Origin: Halocaridina rubra
Taxonomy: Eukaryota; Arthropoda; Malacostraca; Decapoda; Atyidae
Reading direction: 5' to 3'
Assembly (NCBI GenBank): GCA_037179515.1
Contig: JAXCGZ010015134.1
Location: 139,339 to 203,338 of the forward strand
Length of the DNA stretch: 64,000 nucleotides
Part shown: one piece after another, positions 32,489 to 43,394 of the stretch
How positions within the stretch are numbered: the stretch's first letter is position 1
Layout of the letters: each line of letters begins with the position of its first letter
The notes under the pieces: generated by a model
The model's input: only the letters and a program-made list of their open reading frames with translations
What the model was told of the DNA's origin: nothing
Databases searched by the model: none
Made by a program: the position numbers and the translations under genes

Positions 32489-34003
32489 ATGGCACGGGAA
32501 AAAAAATGTAGGATTTTGATTATGGGAGACTTTAATCATAAAGAGATAGATTGGATAAATCTTGACCCACACAGTGGTCAGGACTCATTCGGGGCAAGAT
32601 TCCTAGATTGCATACAAGGGAATTTCCTACACCAACATGTAATGGAATCAACAAGGGCCAGGGGTGGGGATGAGCCATCACTACTTGATCTAGTGTTCAC
32701 AGATAATGTGTTGGATATTGAAAAAATTGAGTATGTACCACCAATTGGAAAGAGTGACCACTGTGTGTTGTTGATGGAGTATATCATTGAAGATATTCTT
32801 CCTGAGAGTAGAGGCACTGAGGACATGAGGAGGAACTATCCGAAAGGAGATTACATCAAAATGAATGAGCTTTTTGCAGTTCTTGACTGGAGAACCTTAT
32901 TTTACAACAAATCTGTACAAGAAATGTATGACATCTTTTGTGAGAAATATGGGAAGATAGTAGATTGCTGCATACCTGTCACCAAAGTAGGTGTAATTCA
33001 TGCCAGAGATAAATGGTTCGATAATGGGTGTAAAAGAGCTAAGGAGTGGAGAGACAAATGCTGGAAAAGGTATAGGAGGAGAAAAAACATAAATGCCTGG
33101 CAAACCTACAAAAGAGCAAGAAATGACTACCTAAGTAAAAGGAGAGAGGCAGAGAGAGACTATGAGAGGGACATCACCAGGGAGGCTAAAGAAAATCCCA
33201 AGCTTTTCCACAGTTTTATCAGAGGAAAACTGAAGGTAAAAGAACAGGTTTTAAGGCTAAAGAGAGCGGATGGAAGCATCACTGAGACGGATGAAGAGAT
33301 TTGCAAAGAATTGAACAAGGAGTTTCAGTCAGTATTTACAGTAGAAAATACCCAACCCCCTCAGATTGCAGTGATAAAAGCTCAAGGGCCGGTATTAGAG
33401 AACATCAACCTTACAGCCACAGAGGTATGCAAAGCGCTGATGGATTTAGATGTTCATAAAGCTACAGGTCCTGATGACATATCCCCTCATGTGCTTAAAA
33501 AATGCGCAAACTCAATATCAGTGGCACTAAGTATCATATTTAAAAAGTCACTGGAGTCAGGGGAGATTCCAAGATGCTGGAAACAAGCAAATGTGATACC
33601 TATCTTCAAAAATGGAAGGAGGGATACGGCTCTGAACTATAGACCAGTTTCCTTGACCAGCATAGTCTGCAAAGTTATGGAGAAACTACTAAGGAAACAT
33701 ATCTCTCTTCACTTGGAATCCTTCAACTTTTTGTCAGTGAGGCAACATGGCTTCAGAGAAGGTAGATCAACAGTAACAAACTTATTAGAATTTTATGATG
33801 AGGTAAGCCAAATCTTACAGGAAAGAGAGGGCTGGGCAGATTGCATATTCCTAGACTTCCGGAAAGCGTTTGACACTGTTCCACATGGGAGACTTATTAG
33901 GAAGCTGCAATCAATGGCTAGAATAGGTGGAAATGTTTTGGAATGGATAAAAACTTACTTAGAAGGAAGGGAACAGAGGGTTAGAGTAAGACACTCTGTC
34001 TGA
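32489..34003 (+). CDS. LINE-A copy 5 ORF2, endonuclease C-half through RT motif A, 504 codons
   Basis: The longest continuous ORF2 stretch that crosses the purine-tract position: G3A8 (11 bases) keeps the frame here, giving MAREKKCRILIMGDFN. It then contains GKSDHC, ATGPDDISPHVLKK, RPVSLTSIVCKVMEK, QHGFREGRST and FLDFRKAFDT. A 2-bp loss at 34,000 (CACTCTGTCTG versus CACTCAGTGTCTG) ends the frame before motif B. Confidence 0.88.
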   Translation: MAREKKCRILIMGDFNHKEIDWINLDPHSGQDSFGARFLDCIQGNFLHQHVMESTRARGGDEPSLLDLVFTDNVLDIEKIEYVPPIGKSDHCVLLMEYIIEDILPESRGTEDMRRNYPKGDYIKMNELFAVLDWRTLFYNKSVQEMYDIFCEKYGKIVDCCIPVTKVGVIHARDKWFDNGCKRAKEWRDKCWKRYRRRKNINAWQTYKRARNDYLSKRREAERDYERDITREAKENPKLFHSFIRGKLKVKEQVLRLKRADGSITETDEEICKELNKEFQSVFTVENTQPPQIAVIKAQGPVLENINLTATEVCKALMDLDVHKATGPDDISPHVLKKCANSISVALSIIFKKSLESGEIPRCWKQANVIPIFKNGRRDTALNYRPVSLTSIVCKVMEKLLRKHISLHLESFNFLSVRQHGFREGRSTVTNLLEFYDEVSQILQEREGWADCIFLDFRKAFDTVPHGRLIRKLQSMARIGGNVLEWIKTYLEGREQRVRVRHSV

Positions 34004-34009
34004 ATGGAG

Positions 34010-34907
34010 AAGAGTTAGTAGTGGAGTTCCACAGGGTTCAGTTTTAGGGCCACTTTTGTTCCTTGTATATGTAAATGACCTACCAGAGTCTGTAAATTCA
34101 TTCATGAATATGTTTGCAGATGATGCAAAGATTGTGAAGAAAGTAAAAAACGAGAACAATGGTAGAGAACTTCAGGAGGATCTAAATAATCTGCATGAGT
34201 GGTCAGAAAAGTGGCTAATGAAATTCAATACTTCAAAATGTAAGGTAATGAGAATGGGTACAAGTGCAAGAAGGCCCAAGCATGACTACTCGGTGGCTGG
34301 AGTACAACTTCAAGAGACAGAAAATGAGAGAGATCTAGGAGTAAACATACTGGCAGATTTGTCTCCAGAAATACATATAAATGGCATAGTAAGGGCAGCA
34401 TATGCATTCTTATCAAATGTAAGGGTAGCCTTCGGGCACATGGACAAGGAAATGTTCAGAAATATATATGTAACCTATGTGAGGCCAAAACTCGAATATG
34501 CAGCCCCCTTTTGGAATCCGCACTTGAAAAAGCACATAGCTAAGCTTGAAAAAGTTCAAAGACATGCCACGAAACTGGTGCCAGAAATACGCAATCTCAG
34601 TTATGATGAGAGGCTGAGGGAATTAGACTTACCATCACTGGAAGCTAGAAGAGTGAGGGGGGATATGGTGACAGTCTTTAAATTCCTTCATGGTTATGAT
34701 AGAGTGGATAGGGATCGATATTTTGATATGGCTGGCTCTAGAACTAGAGGTCATAGTTTGAAGCTTCGTAAGAAAACTTCTTTGCAGGATGTAAGAAAAT
34801 ACTTTTTCAGTGTAAGAGTAGTTGATAATTGGAATTGGCTAAGCGAGGAGGTAGTTAATGCTATCTCAATCTATAGTTTTAAGGACAGGTATGATAAGTA
34901 TCACTAA
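34010..34907 (+). pseudogene. LINE-A copy 5 ORF2 C-terminus (RT motifs B-C to end)
   Basis: Continues in the next frame after the 2-bp loss: SGVPQGSVLGP, FLVYVNDLPE, FADDAK (intact), NERDLGVNI, YVRPKLEYAAPFWNP, RGDMVTVFKFLHG and NWNWLSEEVV. Apart from the upstream indel no stop is seen, so this copy is nearly intact over its length. Confidence 0.88.
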
Positions 34908-34998
34908 GTATAAAATGGAACCGATCAGGAGACGGGAAGATGCGAGCTTTGGGCTCTTTCCCGTAAACACAATTAGGTAATCACACTTAGGTAATCAC

Positions 34999-35847
34999 CC
35001 TGTCATATGCCACTCTCAACCTGTCCTGATATTCCTGTCTCTTCTCTGGCTTTTTCAACTCTTCCACCTTCACTATTTCCCTTCTACATCCCCCCACTCT
35101 TTTGCTACTACCACTTTTGCTTCAACCAATAAATGATCAGACATCCCAGCAGCCACACCCCTAAATGCATGCACATCTTTCACTCTACCAATCATGCTCT
35201 TTGCTACCAACACATAATCCATCAATGCTCTTTTTTTCACTCTTCCATTTGCCAATCTCATCCATGTATGCTTATTTATTAACTTCCTCTTGAAAAAACT
35301 ATTACCTATCACCAACTCTTGCTCCACACACATATCTAACAGTCTTTCACCACTCATTCCCACCTGGTACCCCATACTTTCCAACAACACCTTCTACCAC
35401 CCCATCACTCACTCTGGCATTCAAGTCACCCAACACAACTACATAGTTCCTTTTACTTAGACCATCCACACACCTAGTTAACTCATTCCAGAATTCATCC
35501 CGCTCTTCCTCACTTCTCTCACATTCTGGCCCATACGCACTAACAAAAGTCCAACATTCCCTACCTATCCTAGCCCTAACCCACATCAGCCTAGATGACA
35601 CATCCTTCCATTCAACTACCTTATTTACCATCCATTCACTCAGCAATAATGCCACACCTTCTCTCACTCTCCCCCTTTCAACCCCAGACACCTTACCTGT
35701 CACATCACCAAATGCCACTTCTCCTTTTCCTTTCATCTTCGTCTCACACAATGCCAATACATCCATCCTCCTCTTACCAAACATATATCCGATCTCACAT
35801 CTTTTGCTCTCTATCATACTACAACCACGCACATTTAAACACCCCAA
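34999..35847 (-). pseudogene. RTE-like LINE ORF2: AP-type endonuclease
   Basis: The minus-strand frame at 35,847-35,347 reads MGCLNVRGCSMIESKR (N block), VLALCETKMKGK (catalytic E), ALLLSEWM, WTFVSAYGPE (Y block) and VVVLGDLNARV (catalytic D and N). The second frame, 35,390-35,073, gives KHTWMRLANGR, ALMDYVLV and GMSDHLLVEAKV (SDH block). All endonuclease catalytic blocks are present, with one frameshift near 35,370. It then leads via KRQEYQDRLRVAYDR to the LINE-A copy 5 junction. Confidence 0.85.
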
Positions 35848-36020
35848 AACTAGAGTTTGGAGAGAAGTTTTTCTCCCCTCTACCCCCCTTCTTCTTTGAC
35901 ATCTCGCAGGAGGTTAATACAAGGGGGGGATTCCTAGTCCCCCCACCCCAACCACTTTTAGTCACCTCTTACGGCATGCAGGGAATACATTGGGGCTATT
36001 CTTTGAAGCTGTGCCCGCCA

Positions 36021-36391
36021 CCATATTAAAATAAAGATTGCAGTAAAATATACATAAAATATAGAAAATTAAAATTAATAATAAAATTCATAATACATTA
36101 TTACAGCATAGAACATTGGTTAGTGTAGATCTCCACCCACGGAAAGGTGGAAACGGGCCATGAAGGACCCGTAGGGGATATTGACAAAGCAGTGTGGACT
36201 ACTGACAAAAGTAACTTATTCAATAAACATATAAATAAGGTAAGTTAATTTATTTTAAATAAGTTAATACTTTTTACTGACACTGCATACTTAATAACTC
36301 TTAAACTCAATAGCTTAAATGAAGCCCTTTTAAAATTTTGGGTTTTTATAGGAGGATGGTAAATGGCCAGTACATAGGGCTCTGAGTTATA
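36021..36391 (-). mobile_element. Gypsy-M 3' LTR, segment 2 of 3
   Basis: Matches 44,113-44,494 of the intact 5' LTR (for example TTACAGCATAGAACATTGGT, CAGTGTGGACTACTGAC, CATAGGGCTCTGAGTTA). It resumes after the RTE-like element and is cut again by Gypsy-P at 36,391. Confidence 0.85.
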
Positions 36392-36923
36392 TGTTACCTG
36401 TGTAGATATGTAAATAGTATACTGTATGTTAGGTACGATACTTTATCGGTTGAGTATGATGGCGTGGGAGATTCCCACTTGGGGCTGGTGTTGTGGCTGT
36501 TGTTGTAGGTTAGCTGCAATTGGCAGCAGTGACTGAGAACATGCCAAATTATTGGGCTACTGGATATATTGGATCCGAGTGAGTATAGCTTGTGCCTTCT
36601 CTTTACAACATTGAATTATGATACCGCCGATGTGTTGGACTTGCCAGTTCCTAGGAGCAAGTGCTGTTTAAGAATACTTTTATAAACCTAGCTTAGGTAA
36701 TAGACTTCTGATATGTAGAATGTGTTATTACCATCCTGCACATGGTGCCCCAAGTGAGGACTGAAGGAATTCCCTGGGGCTGGTTTTGTGAGGTAATGCT
36801 TAGACTAGATTAAGCTTAGGGCCTTGTGGAAAGAATAGGGCTTGTGATTAAGCCTAGGTTATTGATAATTGTGAATTGTATAAATTAGGCTAGGACTATA
36901 TATATATTTTTTTTTGCTCATCA

Positions 36924-37628
36924 TGGCACAGTATTAGCAATTAAATTTTGTTGACCCGAATTGGGATAGGTTTATTACCCAATATGAAACCTTCCGACTG
37001 TTGACAGAAATGAATAGTAAACCTGGAGAATTTCAGGAGGCTAACCTTAAATATTGTATGTGTCCGGAGTCAGAGGAGGTTATGAAAACATTTACTTTGT
37101 CAACAGAGGAGGGCAAAGACTACAAAACAGTAATAGAGAAATTTAAGAATTATTTTTCACCACGGCAGAACGTGTTAAGGTTTCGTTGGGCGTTTTATTG
37201 GTGCACGCAACAACCACATGAGGATACTGGTCTGCCTATGTGCTTTGTATTCAGCGTCTGAGTATTGTGATTTTACCAATAGACAGGAAAGCATTTGGGA
37301 TCAATTTGTTGCTGGAATCCTGAATGAAGACCTAGCGGAGAAGATAGAGCTATTGTATTATTCAAAAGATGGGGTCTTGACTTTAGATGACGATGTCGAG
37401 TATGCTCAGACGTCTAATGATGTCCATGAGGGCAGGAAACAAGGGAAAGAGCAAAGTAAGAGCAGTGATGAGGTGAAATTCTTAAAAGGTAAGAAGGAAG
37501 CAACTAGGACCATAGGATATAAGTGTAAATTTTATAGGCATTCCCATTTACTCATATATGCCCAGCGTATGGGAAGACCTGTAATAAATCCCATCAATCA
37601 GATTCCACTTCTGAAGGAGAAGAACTAG
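36924..37628 (+). pseudogene. Gypsy-P gag
   Basis: ATG at 36,924 with a stop at codon 5, then a readable capsid-like sequence: FVDPNWDRFITQYETF, LKYCMCPESEEVMKTF, DYKTVIEKFKNYFSPRQN and RFRWAFYW, with a frameshift near 37,240, then IWDQFVAGILNEDLAEKIELL. This W...F..Y / YF.P..N / VAGI.NE.L.EK pattern is usual for Ty3/gypsy gag. A basic region follows; a zinc knuckle is not clear (CKFYRHSH only). Gag would form the particle that houses reverse transcription. Confidence 0.75.
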
Positions 37629-37719
37629 AGTGTGCTCAAGCATTTTTGGGAAAATTGGCTGGGGATGTAGTGTCAGGGTCAGACCCGCTAAGAGTCTCAC
37701 TAAGGTTGGGGGACTAGAC

Positions 37720-38845
37720 AGTGGACTTTAAGGTGAATACTGGTGCTGATGTAACCATTTTAAATTATAGCACCTATCAGAGAGTAAGAGCCATTCTGGG
37801 ACTTGAAGTTTTGAATAAAGCAGACAGGAATTGTTCTCTCCTGCAGGTCAAGTGGACGTTATAGGGGTGTTTCCTACCCTAGTAGAATATAAGAGTAAGA
37901 AGTTGTATGACAGAATGTATGTGTTGAGTCCAAAGAGGAAATCAGTCAATTCGCTTAGTAGGAGTGCTGCTTTGGAGTTGCAAATCATAGTTTTTATGGG
38001 CAGCATCGAGGTGGAAAAATAACTTTTTGGCTTTGGTAGATGGAAGACCGAGCCAGTGAGTTTTATGTTTAAGACAGGAGGCCATCCAATTCAGAGTAAG
38101 GTGTGCTAGGTCAGTGGGTATACCGTTGGTATCTGCTGTTAAAGAGAATCTAAGCAATCTTGAGAAGTCTGAAATCATTGAGAAGGTAACCCACCCTACA
38201 GAATGGGTCAGTCCCATGGTACCAGTGGTGAAACCTAAGGCAGTGCCTTTGGAGGTTAGATTGTGTGTGGACTACAGACAGCTTAAGTATTTGAAGAGAG
38301 ATATTTTTGAAATTCCCACATTTGATGATGTTGCTAGTAAATTCAGAGGGGCTGCTTATTTTCCTAAATTACATGGGAAATCAGGGTTTTACCAGAAACC
38401 GTTAGAAGAGGCATCCAGAGATTTCACTACATTTATGATCCCCATGGGTAGGCACAGATTTAAGAGGAAACCAATAGGTATTTGTGTCGCCCAAGAGATA
38501 TTCCAGCGGAAAATGACAGAACTGTTAGACGGGTTACTGGGAGTGGAATACTTTTTGGATGACATAGTGGTACTTGAAGGTTCAGAAGGGGAGCATGATA
38601 AAAATCTAAAATATGTTCTAGACGTAATTAAGAGGTCAGGATTGAAACTGAATGAAGTGTGTATTTAAGCAAAAACATATAGAATTTCTGGAGCACATCA
38701 TTAGTGCGGAAGGAATCAGAATAAATCCAGAGAAGGTAAAGGCAATTTTAAACATGGATAGACCTTCAGATGCACAAGAGTTAAAAAGACTATTGGGTAT
38801 GGTCAATTTTTTGGCTAGGTTCCTGCCAAGGTTACAAGACTTCTA
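37720..38845 (+). pseudogene. Gypsy-P protease and partial reverse transcriptase
   Basis: The protease core reads VNTGADVTILN near 37,735, the catalytic DTGA changed to NTGA. RT (38,114-38,668 and 38,652-38,846) has IIEKVTHPTEWVSPMVPVVKP, RLCVDYRQLK, FPKLHGKSGFYQ, FKRKPIGICVAQEIFQRKM, motif C VEYFLDDIVV, then HIEFLEHIISAEGIRINPEKV and LLGMVNFLARFLP. It ends in the thumb/connection region at about 38,840, with integrase missing. One frameshift joins the two RT frames. Confidence 0.8.
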
Positions 38846-38905
38846 GGACAATTCGCCGTAAGACAAATCGTCGTACAGATATTCCGCCGCAAGGACATTT
38901 TGCCG
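38846..38905. repeat. Degenerate 15-17-bp repeat filling the Gypsy-P deletion junction
   Basis: Four imperfect units with a GCCG or GTCG core follow one another: GGACAATTCGCCGTAA, GACAAATCGTCGTAC, AGATATTCCGCCGCAA and GGACATTTTGCCG. The block lies exactly between the RT relic and the truncated 3' LTR and has no counterpart elsewhere in the window. Confidence 0.7.
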
Positions 38906-39269
38906 TATACTGTATGTTAGGTACGATACTTTATCGGTTGAGTACGATGGCGCGGGAGATTCCCGATGAGGGCTGGTGTTATAGGTTGCTTGCAAGTGGT
39001 GGCGGTGACCACGAACGTGCCAAATCATTGAGCTACTGGATGTATTGGATATGAGTGAGTATAGCTTGTTCCTTAACTTTACAACATTCATACACACTTA
39101 CTATGCTATGTACATTTTATTCGTCCTAAATAGCATTGAATTATAATACCGCCGGATGTGTTGGAGTGGCTGGTTCCCAGGAGTAAGTGCTGTTTAAGAA
39201 ATACTTTTATAAAACTAGCTTAGGTAATAGACTTCTGATTTGTAGGATGTGTTATTACCATCCTGCACA

Positions 39270-39478
39270 ATAACTTCATGCTGAATCCTAATTTCAAACA
39301 AGCTCAAATAACTCATCATATCATTAATAATATTAAATTCTTAACATTATCAATCAAAAAAAATAGCAAAATAAAGCAAATTATAAGTAAACAGAGAATA
39401 TTTGATGGCAACAATGTCTTAATTATAAGTATGCAAATCGGTCAACCTGTAATCAATATCTTGCCTCATTACAATAGA
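39270..39478 (-). mobile_element. Gypsy-M 3' LTR, segment 3 of 3
   Basis: Matches 44,495-44,687 of the 5' LTR (AACTTCATGCT, AGTAAACAGAGAATATTTGATG, TTGCCTCATTACA). It ends CATTACA, giving the TG start of the LTR in element orientation, and is followed by Gypsy-M internal sequence. Confidence 0.85.
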
Positions 39479-39699
39479 TCCGCCAATGCATAGAGAATCT
39501 CAGGTAAAATAATAATAATCAGGATTAGCTGCAAAACGAACTTTTCTCACAGCACGAGATACTGCAGTTTTCTGAGGGGGGAAAACTAGGGGTTGTGATA
39601 AGTCCTGAGGAGTATTACTCCTACTGTCTGTAGGAACGCAAGTGTCAGACATATTTTCAACTGAACCAGATAATATAGGATCAATAGTGTCACTAGAAA

Positions 39700-41059
39700 T
39701 TACATCTGATTATAAGGGTTGAGATTCACTTTGAGGAACACATACAATATAAGGAGACCTTTGAGGGTTTATACATGGTACTTCAGGTAATATGGCAGAT
39801 ATCAAATGGTTTATAAACACATTGTCAGTGTCTCCTGAAGGCAATTGTATCTTAAAATATTTATCATGTCTGTCAGTCACTGGGAAAGGACCTGTACATG
39901 GTGCTTCCAATAGTTTTCCGACACGATCCACAAGAACCCAACTTCAGGTACACTAAGTCATTTGGGATTTTTGGAACACTTGGCATTGTTGAGGAGTCTG
40001 ATAAATGAGTGAAATCAAGCTCTCTCGTGCATTTAACAAAGGTTCTTATAAAGTCTTCTGTAGAATTTGATGAGACATGAGGTTTCACAAATAAATCACT
40101 AGGACTAAGTGGGAGTTTTCCAGTCACTAAGATGAAAGGCGAATAACCTGAGGAATTTGGCATACACCGTACACCAAAGAGGATAACTGGCAGGGCATCG
40201 AGCCAAGTTTGCTGTCTGGCCATTAAGGCTGCCTTCAAGGTCCTATGGGAACGTTCTACCATCCCATCACCCTGAGCATGATAAGCTGTAATTCGCAGGC
40301 GATGGAAACCTACATAGGAGGTTAGTTCTTGGAACAATTCTGATTGAAACTGGGCTCCTTTATCAGTTGACACAAAGAGGTACACCAAATCTGGAAACCC
40401 ATCCACTGAGAAATGCATGAGCAATTGCTTTTGCCATAATTTCTATGAGAGGTACAGCTTCAATCCACTTGGTTCGACGGTCAATATTGGTTAGTAGATA
40501 TCGATTACGAGTTTGGAATTCTCCACCAGGACAAGAATATGGTGATTGGTCCCACAATATCAATGTGAACCACCTCAAATCGGTGACAAGGGACTTCCAA
40601 TGGTAGGATCTGGGATTTAGTGTGCTGGGTAACCTTTTTTGCTTGATAAATCCGGCAGACATGTGTCCATTGACGTACATCTTTGTCCTTCCCAGGCCAA
40701 AAGTATTTAGACTTGATAAGTCTGAGGGAAACTGTAACACCAAGATGGGAGATGGTATGTAAGGAGTTGAAGATATACTTTCTGAGCGGCTGTGGTACAA
40801 AAGGTTGAGGGCACTCTGAAAAGACATCACACTTGATAATCTGATTGTCAGCCAGTGAGAAATTATTGAGTCTATTCTGGAAAAATTTCATTTCTTCGTC
40901 GCATTCTCGGGCACTGGCTATTGCAGGTAAATCAATAAGTGAAATAGGGATGACATTAGCTGGTCTTGAAAGGCAGTCAGTAACAATGTTATCAATACCA
41001 CAGATATACTCCATGTTGGTAACATACTCCAATAAGCAGGAAAAACGTCTTTGTTGCAT
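39700..41059 (-). pseudogene. Gypsy-M integrase
   Basis: The minus-strand frame at 41,059-40,505 ends RNase H (CGIDNIVTDCLSRPA) and enters integrase: HTISHLGVTVSLRLIKSKYFWPG (His part of the HHCC zinc site), VCRIYQAKK, then FEVVHIDIVGPI (first catalytic D). After a frameshift, 40,424-39,873 reads STDKGAQFQSELFQEL (second D), RITAYHAQGDGMVERSHRTLKAAL (catalytic E) and PVILFGVRCMPNSSGYSPF. The 39,931-39,710 piece has GPFPVTDRHDKYFKIQ, the C-terminal SH3-like region. All DDE residues are recognisable, but the gene has several frame breaks. Integrase would insert the cDNA into host DNA. Confidence 0.85.
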
Positions 41060-42280
41060 ATCTGTCTTAGCTGGGTTCCTGTTATGAAAAGCAGAAACTA
41101 ATGGTTTATGGTGAATAATGTGACCTGATGTCCTTCAATAATATCTCTGAAATGCAATAGGCACAGGTGGACCATCCACCATTTGATAGAGGGCAGCTCC
41201 TGAAGCCACAGCAGAACAATCAGTCACCAATTACAGGAAGTCTGAAACGAGGGCATGATGACTTAAAACAGACACATTTTGTAAAGCATCTTTGATGGCA
41301 TTGAAGGACTTTGCAGTTTCTTTTGACCACTGCATCTGCCGAGCATTTGTAAATTATTTAAATTCTGTCATGGGGAACACTATATCAGCAAAGTGAAAAG
41401 TTAGATGTCTATAAAAACCAACCATGCCCAGAAGCCTTCTTAAGCCCTTAGAATCTGGGGGTAATGGGAAGTCCTGGATGGCTGATTTCTTACATTCTGG
41501 AGGGGCATTACCTTGATGAGAAACTAAATTCAAGGACGTCTAAGGAGGCAGCAATAAAAACATACTTATCTGGAGAGATTCGTAAGCTGTTGTCACTGAG
41601 AATCTTGAAGAGAGTATTTAAGTGTTTCACATGTTCTTCCAAATCACTAGAAAATATAAGAATGTCATCGAGGTACACAAACACAAAATCACAGTCTCTG
41701 AACAGGCAGTCCATATAACTCTGGAATGTTGCAGGAGCACTTCTAAGCCCAAAAGGCATATATGCATATTCAAGTGGTACAAATGGAGTAGTCACTGCAG
41801 TTTTTTGGATGTCATCTGGGTGCACAGGAATTTGGTGTTAGGCTTTCTATAGATCCAATATCATAAACACCATTCTCCACGAAGTTAAGATGAAAGGCTT
41901 GAAGTATGAGGAAGTGGGTATCTATCTGGATGGATTAAAGAGTTCAAAGCTCGATAATCACCAACCAGACGCCACTTTCCTGGATTTTTCTTTGGTACTA
42001 AATGTAGTGGAGAGGACCAGAAAGATTTTGAATGATGAATAATACCAGACTTTAGAAGAGCATTAAATTCTTCTTTAGCAGCAGTAAGTTTGTTCGTGTG
42101 AAATGGACGAGTTTTTGCAAATAATGTTGGTGCATCACTTGTTTCAATACCATGGTACACGACATTGTTAGGTGTTGCAGCATTAGTGTCACTTGGCTAT
42201 AAAAGAGTTGAGAATTCATACAATGCTTTGAACTGGACACACTCAGGTGGCTTTGAACTGGACACACTCAGGTAAGTTAC
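41060..42280 (-). pseudogene. Gypsy-M reverse transcriptase and RNase H
   Basis: The N-terminal RT block, 42,160-41,885, contains FHTNKLTAAKEEFNALLKSGIIHHSKSFWSSPLHLVPKK and WRLVGDYRALN. The 41,825-41,508 frame has YAYMPFGLRSAPATFQ and motif C FVFVYLDDILIFSS (both D intact), then HVKHLNTLFKIL. RNase H follows at about 41,350-41,060 (LVTDCSAVASGAALYQ readable, with stops). At least three frame breaks are present. The order and motifs are those of Ty3/gypsy pol. Confidence 0.85.
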
Positions 42281-42285
42281 TGTAC

Positions 42286-42573
42286 TTATTTAAGTAGATA
42301 GGGGTAACCATACCTGTAAAGAGTCGTTGTGGCAGTTGTCTTTAAAGTATTTGAATTCAACAGTATCTTTGTTTTGCAATCCACTAGCAGTTCAAAACGG
42401 GAGAGGAAATCCAAATTCCAATAAAGATTGAGTAACTGATTTGCAGCAGATATGGACACAGCACTAGGTCGCAAATAGTATTTGACTGCCATAAGGTGAG
42501 GGAGAATAGAGATGCTTGCTCCTGTATCGACAATGAACACCAATATGTGATCCAAAATTAATGCGGGTACCAA
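42286..42573 (-). pseudogene. Gypsy-M aspartic protease
   Basis: A 95-codon frame with HILVFIVDTGASISILP, the retroviral-type aspartic protease active site DTGA, followed by a hydrophobic flap-side region (AVSISAANQ). It lies between gag and RT, as in Ty3/gypsy elements. It would cleave the polyprotein. The frame is open here, but neighbours are shifted. Confidence 0.8.
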
Positions 42574-42579
42574 TAGAAG

Positions 42580-43394
42580 ATACAGGGAAAAGACCGCATA
42601 TACACCGACCTGCTGACGTAGTTTCCCAAATTTTAAGGAGCTGGAGATGATGAGCAGGAATTAGGAAGTATTTGTACACTATATTTACCTGGCCATTCAC
42701 ACCATTGTTTTCAAGTGCGTGCTGGAACGCCGTAAAAGATATGAGCACGGCAGACTTTAGCTCTTTGTCGGGGACCTTTAAAGTCTTGGTCCCAAAGGCC
42801 AGAGTGTAGGAGTATTCATTTTTGTGATAGCTTGAGAGGGAGGGTGATGTGCAGGCACATGACGTTCTGTTGAGGGTACATTGTAAAGTTCAAAAGGTTT
42901 TGTCATTGGGGCTATTGTATCTGCTATTTTACCCAATTCATCAAGTGAAGCAGAATGATTAGCAGCAAGAATAGCACCTATAGTTGGAGGTATTGAACTG
43001 ATATATTTATACCTAAGTCTTCAGAAACATTACATTTAGCAGCATTGGATATTATTTTGTCCAGAAATAATGATGGTTTTCCTGTAAACGCTATTTTAGA
43101 TAATAAATTTTCATATAGTTCTGTTTTTGTTTCTTTGAACCTGGAGAGCACTTTTGTCTTTGAGTTCTGTATAATTTTTCCTTTCAAACACACTTTGATT
43201 TAGTACTGACAACACTGTTGGTGGGAGACGTTGTAAACAGCAATGAAATTTAGAAGCTTCAGTTTGCACTTGTCTCATTTTAAAGAAGTTTTCTAAGACT
43301 AGGAACCAAACAAAACTGTCGAGTTATCTGCTAAAAATTCTGATATATCATGATTAGCACGAAGAACAACATCTAATTTTGTAGATGTAGCCAT
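42580..43394 (-). pseudogene. Gypsy-M gag relic
   Basis: ATG at 43,394 begins MATSTKLDVVLRANHDISEF, which stops after 31 codons. A later frame (43,193-42,978) reads KIIQNSKTKVLSRFKETKTELYENLLSK. A short frame at 42,748-42,464 leads into protease. The position between the leader and protease, and the small basic character, identify it as gag, but no capsid motif is strong. At least three frame breaks are seen. Confidence 0.6.

Larger units (their letters stand above)
32380..34998 (+). mobile_element. LINE-A copy 5, 5'-truncated, inside the RTE-like LINE
   Basis: Begins in the endonuclease at ATAATAACTGTTGTATAC and ends with two 14-bp tail units near 34,998. The 5' junction carries a 14-bp tandem duplication (TAATATAATAACTG twice, about 32,370-32,395), which looks like slippage or filler at the insertion end. 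The flanks are RTE-like linker on the left and RTE-like endonuclease C-terminus (KRQEYQDRLRVAYDR on the minus strand) on the right. Confidence 0.9.
29243..36020 (-). mobile_element. RTE-like LINE inserted in the Gypsy-M LTR, itself split by two LINE-A copies
   Basis: On the minus strand: 5' leader (36,020-35,848, containing a CCCCCTTGT/ACCTCCT run), endonuclease (35,847-35,000), linker and RT (32,370-30,433), then a 3' UTR (29,491-29,243) with the CTACCCCCC / GGGGGAAA hairpin seen at 29,257-29,280. Copies of LINE-A occupy 29,492-30,432 and 32,380-34,998. Excluding them, about 3.2 kb remain, a usual full length for RTE elements. EN-RT without RNase H and the RGRSRFGWMDGV C-terminal block support an RTE/BovB-like assignment; the exact clade is uncertain. 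Confidence 0.8.
36392..39269 (+). mobile_element. Gypsy-P: internally deleted LTR retrotransposon inside the Gypsy-M LTR
   Basis: 5' LTR 36,392-36,742 (TGTTACC...CTGCACA) and 3' LTR about 38,906-39,269, with the same 3' terminus. The sequence immediately after the 5' LTR begins TGGTGCCCC, consistent with a primer-binding site. Gag, protease and the N-terminal two-thirds of RT are present; RNase H and integrase are gone, and the 3' LTR lacks its first ~25 bp. The 3' LTR has an extra ~49 bp near 39,090-39,135 absent from the 5' LTR. A clean 4-6 bp target duplication was not found; only ATA is shared by the flanks. Confidence 0.85.

Noticed and set aside
36392..39269. Clean target-site duplication for Gypsy-P
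   Set aside because: The flanks share only ATA; the 3' LTR boundary is well defined but no 4-6 bp duplication is convincing.
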